Below, in pieces: positions 57,765-64,000 of a DNA stretch of 64,000 bases. Origin of the DNA: Sphaerolaimus hirsutus (taxonomy: Eukaryota > Nematoda > Chromadorea > Monhysterida > Sphaerolaimidae). Every line of letters starts with the position of its first letter. Position 1 is the stretch's first letter. The DNA lies in assembly GCA_964036195.1 (NCBI GenBank), contig OZ038451.1, positions 21,779,927 through 21,843,926 on the forward strand, read 5' to 3'. A model generated the notes under the pieces. That model did not search any database. It was not told where the DNA came from and saw nothing but the letters and a program-made list of their open reading frames with translations. A program made the position numbers and the translations under genes.

Positions 57765-60051
57765 AATGGGTAATCGATACTATTCAGACTTGGTATCTGC
57801 GGATTTACAGTGGAATTTATGTGGGAGGGGACATTTTTGAGTTGACAGCGGAAATTTTCGAAGCTGATAAATCTGTTTGTAACACATTTTAGTTTACTGC
57901 TATGAGTAGGTCAGTCAATATCACGGATAATTCATAATGGTAAATTCAAATGTGCTCAGAACAGATTATTCGGTTATGGAAATTTCGGTTGTCAACTACT
58001 TTGCAAAACTGGGATAGTTGACACAGACATTTTTATTTATGTGGGTCGAAAGCTTTTTAACGTGTTTGTTACTGTATCTATCGACATAATTTATATTTGT
58101 GTGTCGTAGGGATGTATGTACCCAGAAATTTATTGGAGGTTGGGCTATTATATTGGCGAATGTGGACAGTTGTAAATTTTATGAGCTCTAATTTCCAGTA
58201 TATTTTGAAGTTTTTCGAACCTACGTATGAGTACGTAGTTTGATGTGTGGGAAAAAAATATGTTCATTTTTGTATCAATATGCAACAAACACCGGTGGAC
58301 AACCGTGACACACCCATACACATTATGCTGACGCACAGCGCCCACTGAACCAAGGGGTCTCCAGGATTTTGACCCTGGTAAGATTGAAAGCTGAAATAAA
58401 GATTTTTGGTTGAGGTTCAATGAAAAAGTGAAGAGAGGGTTCAATGAAAAGGTGAAAATGGGATGCAATTGGCCCACACACGCTAGTTGACATCGACACC
58501 AAATGTCAACTGGTGCCCATCCCGATTCAAAACGTGCTGACGAGTGGACGAACGACGTTCAAACGAAATCTTTGAATTGGGAGCAACCAGTTGACATTTG
58601 GTGTCGATGTCAACTAGCGTGTGTGGGGCCAATGAAACAGTGAAACGTGGGCTGTTTCTAGGTGTAGAAGGCAGAGGTTACACGGCTATTTAAACCTGTT
58701 TTAGCGATTTTTTTGAAAGTATTTAGCTAAAAAAAAGTAGGGCGAAAATACGATAAATTTAGCGATTGAGTGAAAATTTCTCCCAATTTCACAGATTTCT
58801 CAAAAAATGGTATATGTGGCTAGACAGCTGAGCAAATTGCACAAGTCTGCATCGTAGATATCCTGAACATATTGAAAGTTATGGCACAAATTTTCATCAA
58901 CACAATGTTTCCAAATACACAAAACGATACAATCAAACACAAAAAATGTGCTGCACGCATGGTGGCCTGCACATTGGCCCCACACACGCTAGTTGACATT
59001 GACACAAATGTCAACTGGTTCCGGTCCCAATTTCAAGCTTGTATTTGAAGGTCAATCGTTGGCTCGCCAGCACGCATTGAATTGGGATGGGAACCAGTTG
59101 ACATTTGTGTCAATGTCGACTAGCGTGTGCGGGGCCATTGGCACAAGAGCTGCAGTTGCACTGCAGCAATGGTGCGAGCGGGGCAAACGCATGTGCATTG
59201 GCGCCGCTTTGGCAGGCGCTGTGCAGTCACTAAGCATGTGCCGCTGTTGTCCAGGGGTGTTTGGTGCCCACTGAGCGAGTTGCCCAGGAGTGCTTGTTGT
59301 TCACAGCTGCTGGAAAGATACCTATCCGATCGAGTAGGAGCTGTTAGAGGTTGTTTGGTATCGAAAAAAGTCGTCTCCTGATAAAGCGGCACTTTTCGGA
59401 GCCAAGTTTTTGAAATCTTTTCATTGCATTTAGCATTTATTCCGTATGTCTTCAACGTAATTCATCTATACTACCGCAAATCCTTGAATATTTCCTTCCT
59501 TGAGTAACTCGTCCACGTGAATGATTCCTCATTGCTGACCACGTGAAGAAATAATAATTCCCCCCTCCGGGCTCCTGGTTGAAAATATTCCACCCCTTGT
59601 ATAATTCCCCAGTAAAAAGTACCCTGGGCCTATTCGAGGATTTGCGGTATGTGTTTCCCTTTCAGTCTGCTGAAACCACTTTTGTCGTTTGATCATATTT
59701 GAGCATTATTATTATTCATTAAAAGAACAACACGTTACAACGAGGCATTATTGTCCTATATCTGATTTATCTGTTGTCTATGTTATGCTCCTGAGGCCCT
59801 ACACACACTAGTTAACAACGGCACCTAATGTCAACTGGTTCAGATCCTAATTAAAAGGTTTTTTTCAAGGTTATTAGTGTTATTTTCAACACAACAGCTT
59901 CATTCGTGACATAATTCAACATTGTTGCGTTTAAACGTCGGTTCTGCGGCAAACTTTGAATTGGGACCGGGACCAGTTGACATTTGGTGTCCTTGTCAAC
60001 TAGTGTCGTTATGGTCAATAATCAAACTCCAACATCGGTAGCCCAGTTCGC
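57765..60051. other. intergenic region between corepressor and TMEM234, repeats only
   Basis: It holds the corepressor 3' flank, two intact CCCACACACGCTAGTTGAC MITEs (58471-58630, 58976-59136), a third at about 59795-60004 ending some 50 bp before the TMEM234 ATG, and a TA-type element at about 59475-59647. No gene seen. Confidence 0.6.
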
Positions 60052-62145
60052 ATGCCAAGCGTAGAGGAATCCATTCTGGTGCTGTGCGTGGCTGCGATTT
60101 GGGGCTGCACCAATCCGTTTTTGAGGGCTGGCGCAGTTTCGGCTGGGTGTGGGAAACGTGCCGAGGGTTGGCTGCTTGCCAGATTGGCTGCGGAGTGGCG
60201 GTTTCTGCTGCCGTTTGGCCTGAATCAGGTGGGTGTTAGAATTGTTTTGTGTAACATTGGCTGGATGCGGTTGGGCTAACGGGGAGCAACAAATTATCTA
60301 TGGCTGCCTCTGAATGTGTGCCCCTTCGGACCCTGTAACATTTAAAAATTTATTTTTTTACTGATCCGTTGAAAGTTTACCTGCCATTTTGCACGCCCTG
60401 GGAGTAAAATGCAAAGTGAATTGAGAAGGAAATTGGCGAAAGCGAAGGGAAATTATTTTTACTTGCCATTTCACTTCGCTTTTGCCAATCTTCTTTTCAA
60501 TTCACTTCGCATTTTACTTCTCACTTTTCAATTTGCGGAACAGGCACCTGATTATGTAAACACCCGCCCGATCAAGTCCGGCCCCCATATTTGATTTTAC
60601 TTCTGATGTCCTATCAACAGTTCTAGGACGCGCCAGGAGCTGAAACTTGGGCGAGATATTGGCGCAACCCCCCTCTACTTCGCATGAATTGGAGGGGTCG
60701 CGGCGAGCCCCTACAGGGTGGGTCGCCCTGAGTGCAAAAAAAATTTGCGGCTTTTTTAGTGTCCCACACAGGTCTGGCCCCCACTGATTTCTTACACTGG
60801 GTACCGTACCGCCAGCTGTGGGAGGGGTATAAATAGGGCTCGAAACTCGATTTTTTTCAAACTCGAGTTCGAGTCGCAACCACAAAATTTTTCCGGTCGA
60901 GTCGGCGAGTCGAGTCGGGCGAGTTTGTTAAAAGTCGAGTCGAGTCAGGCAAAAATCTCGAGTCTCGAGTCGAGTCGGATGCGTTACTTTTTGGAATGAC
61001 GCTCGTAGAAATTTCAGATACTGGTTTCTCTACCAATGTTTACACACACACTTAATGAAGTCTAATGCAAACAGTTCATTTCCATACCAAGATAAAGCAA
61101 AACTATAACTTTTTGTCACACTTTGCACTCTCTGATGTTCCCACAAAAAGTCACAAGAAAACCAGCCTGGCAATGGAAAAAGCAACATATTTTATTGACC
61201 CAGTTTTTTAAAATAATAAGTACAATTTTTTAAAGAAAACCATTGATAAAATTACATCCCTAAACCAGCCAGGAAATTACATGCATAGTTGTTACATTAG
61301 ATATTTAAATAAATACGTACCTATACTCGAGTATATAAATACGTTATGATTTTTACATTCAGCGTCGAAATGCGCGCTTGCGTGCAAAATTTTTGAAAAA
61401 TGTTTCAAAATTCATATTAAATTAGATATCTTTGACATGCTTCAGTGGTGATCCCCGACTCGAAATTTGCCAAAATTTCGAGTCGAGTCAGGCAAAAACC
61501 TCGAGTCTCGAGTTTGGGCCATATTTTTTCGGTCGAGTCTGTCGAGTCGAGTCGGTACCCAAGTTTACCCTCGAGTCACGAGTCGAGTCGAGTCGAGTCG
61601 AGTTCGAGCCCTAGGTATAAATCTAAAATTTTGGTGATGTGTCGCTAACACCCCGCCCCTCCCCCACTGACCTGTGTAGGACACTAAAAAACCGCAACAA
61701 AATTTTTACACTCAGGGCGACCCACCCTGTAGGGGGTCGCCACGACCCCTCAATTCATGCGAAGTAGAGGGGGTTGCGCCAATATCTCTCCCAAGTTTCA
61801 GCTTCTGGCGCATCCTAGAACTGGAGATAGGACGTCAGAAGTAAAATCAAAAATATGGGGCCGGACTTGATCGGGCAAGTGTTTATTAACTATAAAACGA
61901 TTAGCATTCACATCTCACCCCCCCCCCCCTAGCTGGGCTCCGTACTCTTCATCTACACGCTTTCCCTTCCTACAACATCCATCTCGTTCGCCGTGCCCGC
62001 CGCCAACTCGCTCACCCTGTTGGTGACCGCCATCGTGGGCCAGTTGCTGTGCGACGAGCCGCCCATTAGAAGCGTTTGGATGTTTTTGAGTGGATTGGGG
62101 TTGATTGGAGTCGGATTGTGGCTGTGTAGCGTTGGGGAAGTGTGA
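60052..62145 (+). CDS. TMEM234: TMEM234-family small multipass membrane protein
   Basis: Two exons, 60052-60228 and 61933-62145, join in phase 0 to give 129 residues, close to the compact size of the family. Exon 1 begins MPSVEESILVLCVAAIWGCT, where the WG-T-P segment (AIWGCTNPFLRAG) matches the family start, and ends LLPFGLNQ at the intron. Exon 2 continues LGSVLFIYTLS...SFAVPAANSLTLLVTAIVG...EP, the family pattern of Q-G-S-L, AVP-NSL and VG. I count four hydrophobic segments. This belongs to the drug/metabolite transporter-like (EamA-related) fold; the vertebrate gene is linked to kidney filtration, but the molecular substrate is unknown. The 1.7-kb intron is filled by nested transposons. 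Confidence 0.9.
60559..61883. mobile_element. TA-flanked long-TIR element in the TMEM234 intron
   Basis: Arms of about 225 bp (AACACCCGCCCGATCAAGTC ... and complement) are flanked by TA. Split by the element at 60834-61613. The ends resemble those of 18090-20035. Confidence 0.8.
60834..61613. mobile_element. hAT-like element with CTCGAGTCGAGTC arms
   Basis: The ends TAGGGCTCGAAACTCGA and ...TTCGAGCCCTA sit inside a perfect 8-bp duplication GGTATAAA (60826-60833, 61614-61621). Confidence 0.87.
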
Positions 62146-62189
62146 TTGAGGGTTGGTTGTATGTTTGTGGGGTTTTTATGGATTTGAAC

Positions 62190-62916
62190 TACGGTTCAAA
62201 CGGGATTGACTTTTCGGGATCGGGATTGACCACTCTGGATCGGGATCGGGATTGGTTTTTTAAAATTTCGGGATCGGGATTTGCCACTCTGGATCGGGAT
62301 CGGGATTGGCTTTTTGAGATTTCGGGATCGTGATTGGCGTTTTTTTCGGGATCGGGATTAGGCTTTAAAAAATGGTTTTCAGGGGGGGGGGGTTTACCTG
62401 AAATTTCACAAAATGAACGAAAACACCAAAAACAATGGATGCCAGAAACGTTGGATTGAATTGGCATCCAAAACAATGCTATAGATTCATCAATGCCAGG
62501 CAGCTCATTGCGCAGTGCCTTGTCATTCACACCACTGTCTACCATATGCATGTGTATTAACCTTAAACTATGGTAATGGGCACTGTATCGAGTACATTTG
62601 TAGTGGTGTCCATGCCCACGCAAGAGATATGTAGAGGGAGGAGAGGAAATGCGCGCTTGCGCACAAACGTTTTGCAAACTGCCTACACAACTGTCCTTTA
62701 AAAGTGCCATTTCTGGCACCTTCTGTGTCTGTGAATTTTTTCGGGATCGGGATTGGGGCATTTTTTTCGGGGTCGGGATTGGGATTTTCCAAATCTCGGG
62801 ATCGGGATTGGCTTTTTTAAATTTTGGGATCGGGATTGAGGTTTCGGGATCGGGATCGGGACCACACAATCCCGAAATTTCTCGGGATTCGGGATCGGGA
62901 TCCCGTTTGATCCCTA
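62190..62916. mobile_element. hAT-like element with CGGGATCGGGATT arms
   Basis: Same family as 33261-33761. The flanks ATTTGAAC/TTTTGAAC match at 7 of 8. It lies 44 bp after the TMEM234 stop codon, so it may carry the transcript's 3' end. Confidence 0.78.
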
Positions 62917-63237
62917 TTTTGAACTGGGCGGTTTTGTAGCGCACTCTTTTGCGTGACCGTGTGAGACGCGGTTTTAGTATTCATATGACAGACGCGTGGT
63001 TTATAAGCGCCATAATACCGGAGTTATTTAAAAATAAATTAATTTTTTACGATGTTGATGTAGACGTATTTACGACGTATCTACGGATCCATGTTTAAAA
63101 ACATTTCGTTGATTTTTGTATTTTCAAAGAAAGATGTTTTAATTTTTTATGGTGATTAGGGTCGAAAATGTGGATACAATTTCACCTGGTCGAAGAAAAA
63201 TTGAGCATTACAAAATCCAGTCGCCCACTTTTCCCAG

Positions 63238-63756
63238 ATGGCCGCGCAGTCCGATCATATCCCCGACGCCGCGATCGCCACCAACTCCAGCGAGCCAACC
63301 GACAGTCTCAACAACGATACCCAACACGAATTGGACCCGGTGCCACTCCCAAAGCCTGTAAAATGCCCTGTAAAATGTAAAATGCCATGCAAGTGAAAAG
63401 CCTGTGAAAATGGCAAGTGTACGTGACTTTTGACACTTGACATTTTACATGTTTCAAGGCATTTTACAGCCTCTGTGAGTACCCCCAGATGGCCCCAAAA
63501 GCGGCCATTCTCGGCCCCTGTGTTTCCTGCTCCAAGGAAACATCCGCATACACGTGTCCCAAATGCAATGTACCCTATTGCTCGCTGAGCTGCTACAAAG
63601 CGCCCGCCCACTATGATTGCACTGAGAAGTTTTATGAAACGTGCGTCAAGGAGCATTTGAAAGGAGCCGCGGGGGGTGCCGAAAAGGGGTTGGAAAAAAG
63701 GAATGGTGGAATTGAGAGTCGACCAAATGACGATGTTGTCCCATCGCTGGATGATA
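63238..63756 (+). CDS. ZNHIT2: zf-HIT protein, ZNHIT2-like, 5' part
   Basis: Exon 63489-63756 encodes a zf-HIT finger: C11-x2-C14, C23-x2-C26, C31-x3-C35, H41 and C44 counted from its first ATG, with YTCPKCNVPYCSLSCYK and EKFYETCVKEHLKG. The FY...V...L segment after the finger is typical of ZNHIT2, a cofactor of the RUVBL1/2 ATPases in U5 snRNP assembly. An upstream exon 63238-63339 (MAAQSDHIPDAA...HELDP) joins in frame; alternatively translation starts at 63489, where the ATG context is also good. The donor after 63756 (A|GTTGGT) is inferred; the rest of the gene lies outside the window. Other zf-HIT proteins (ZNHIT3, ZNHIT6) fit less well. Confidence 0.8.
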
Positions 63757-64000
63757 GTTGGTTTCATTTTCTATTTTTCTTCAATGAAGTCAATGTAATG
63801 AATATATTTACGTTTATTTTCATAAACCTGAAGTGACACCTAAAGCCTACATTATATTGCAAGTGAAAAACTGATATACTCGGTTGACCGCAAAGTATGT
63901 GAAAAATCCTACCATAATTAAATGAATAAAATCTTGTGGTAAATTTCGTAATTAATTATTCCAAAGTACAAACTAAATATTATGATGAAAAACTGTATAA

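Noticed and set aside
63757..63836. Continuation of the zf-HIT ORF (SWFHFLFFFNEVN...)
   Set aside because: Composition switches to AT-rich after a plausible donor at 63757; read as intron.

Overview
This is animal nuclear DNA, most likely from an arthropod. Coding sequence sits in many short exons with GT-AG introns. The dominant gene is a nuclear receptor corepressor (NCoR/SMRT) whose cysteine-rich insert between its two SANT domains is, as far as I recall, an arthropod feature. The species cannot be named from sequence alone. Most of the window is non-coding and packed with short inverted-repeat DNA transposons, often nested.

Layout. 0.2-4.1 kb: minus-strand gag and protease part of an LTR-type retroelement, preceded by a leader carrying an array of ten hairpins. 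4.5-12.6 kb: nested non-autonomous elements (hAT-like with 8-bp target duplications; TA-flanked ones with CCGTATATCC ends). 14.7-17 kb (+): five or six exons of an extracellular PAN plus sushi (CCP) protein. 18-30 kb: more nested elements, a 31-bp minisatellite and a few unassigned candidate exons. 30.7-34.26 kb: a 3.5-kb composite element ending about 95 bp before the corepressor start codon. 34.35-57.76 kb (+): the corepressor, modelled as 34 exons that join in one frame for 2081 codons. 60.05-62.15 kb (+): TMEM234 homologue in two exons. 63.2-63.8 kb (+): 5' part of a zf-HIT protein resembling ZNHIT2.

The corepressor model has an N-terminal RRPS motif, a GPS2-type coiled coil, the deacetylase-activating region with SANT1, a four-pair cysteine module, a divergent SANT2, a GSITRGTP motif, long glutamine-rich coiled segments, one receptor-interaction (CoRNR) motif across an exon junction, and the family C-terminus. 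The neighbouring genes share no obvious pathway; this is ordinary animal gene order, not an operon.

Most unusual signals: (1) ten hairpins at 3.24-3.78 kb sharing one pentaloop but with different, compensated stems; (2) many hAT-like families with nearly the same terminal bases but different satellite-like subterminal repeats, most with 8-bp target duplications; (3) repeats whose ends coincide with splice donors.
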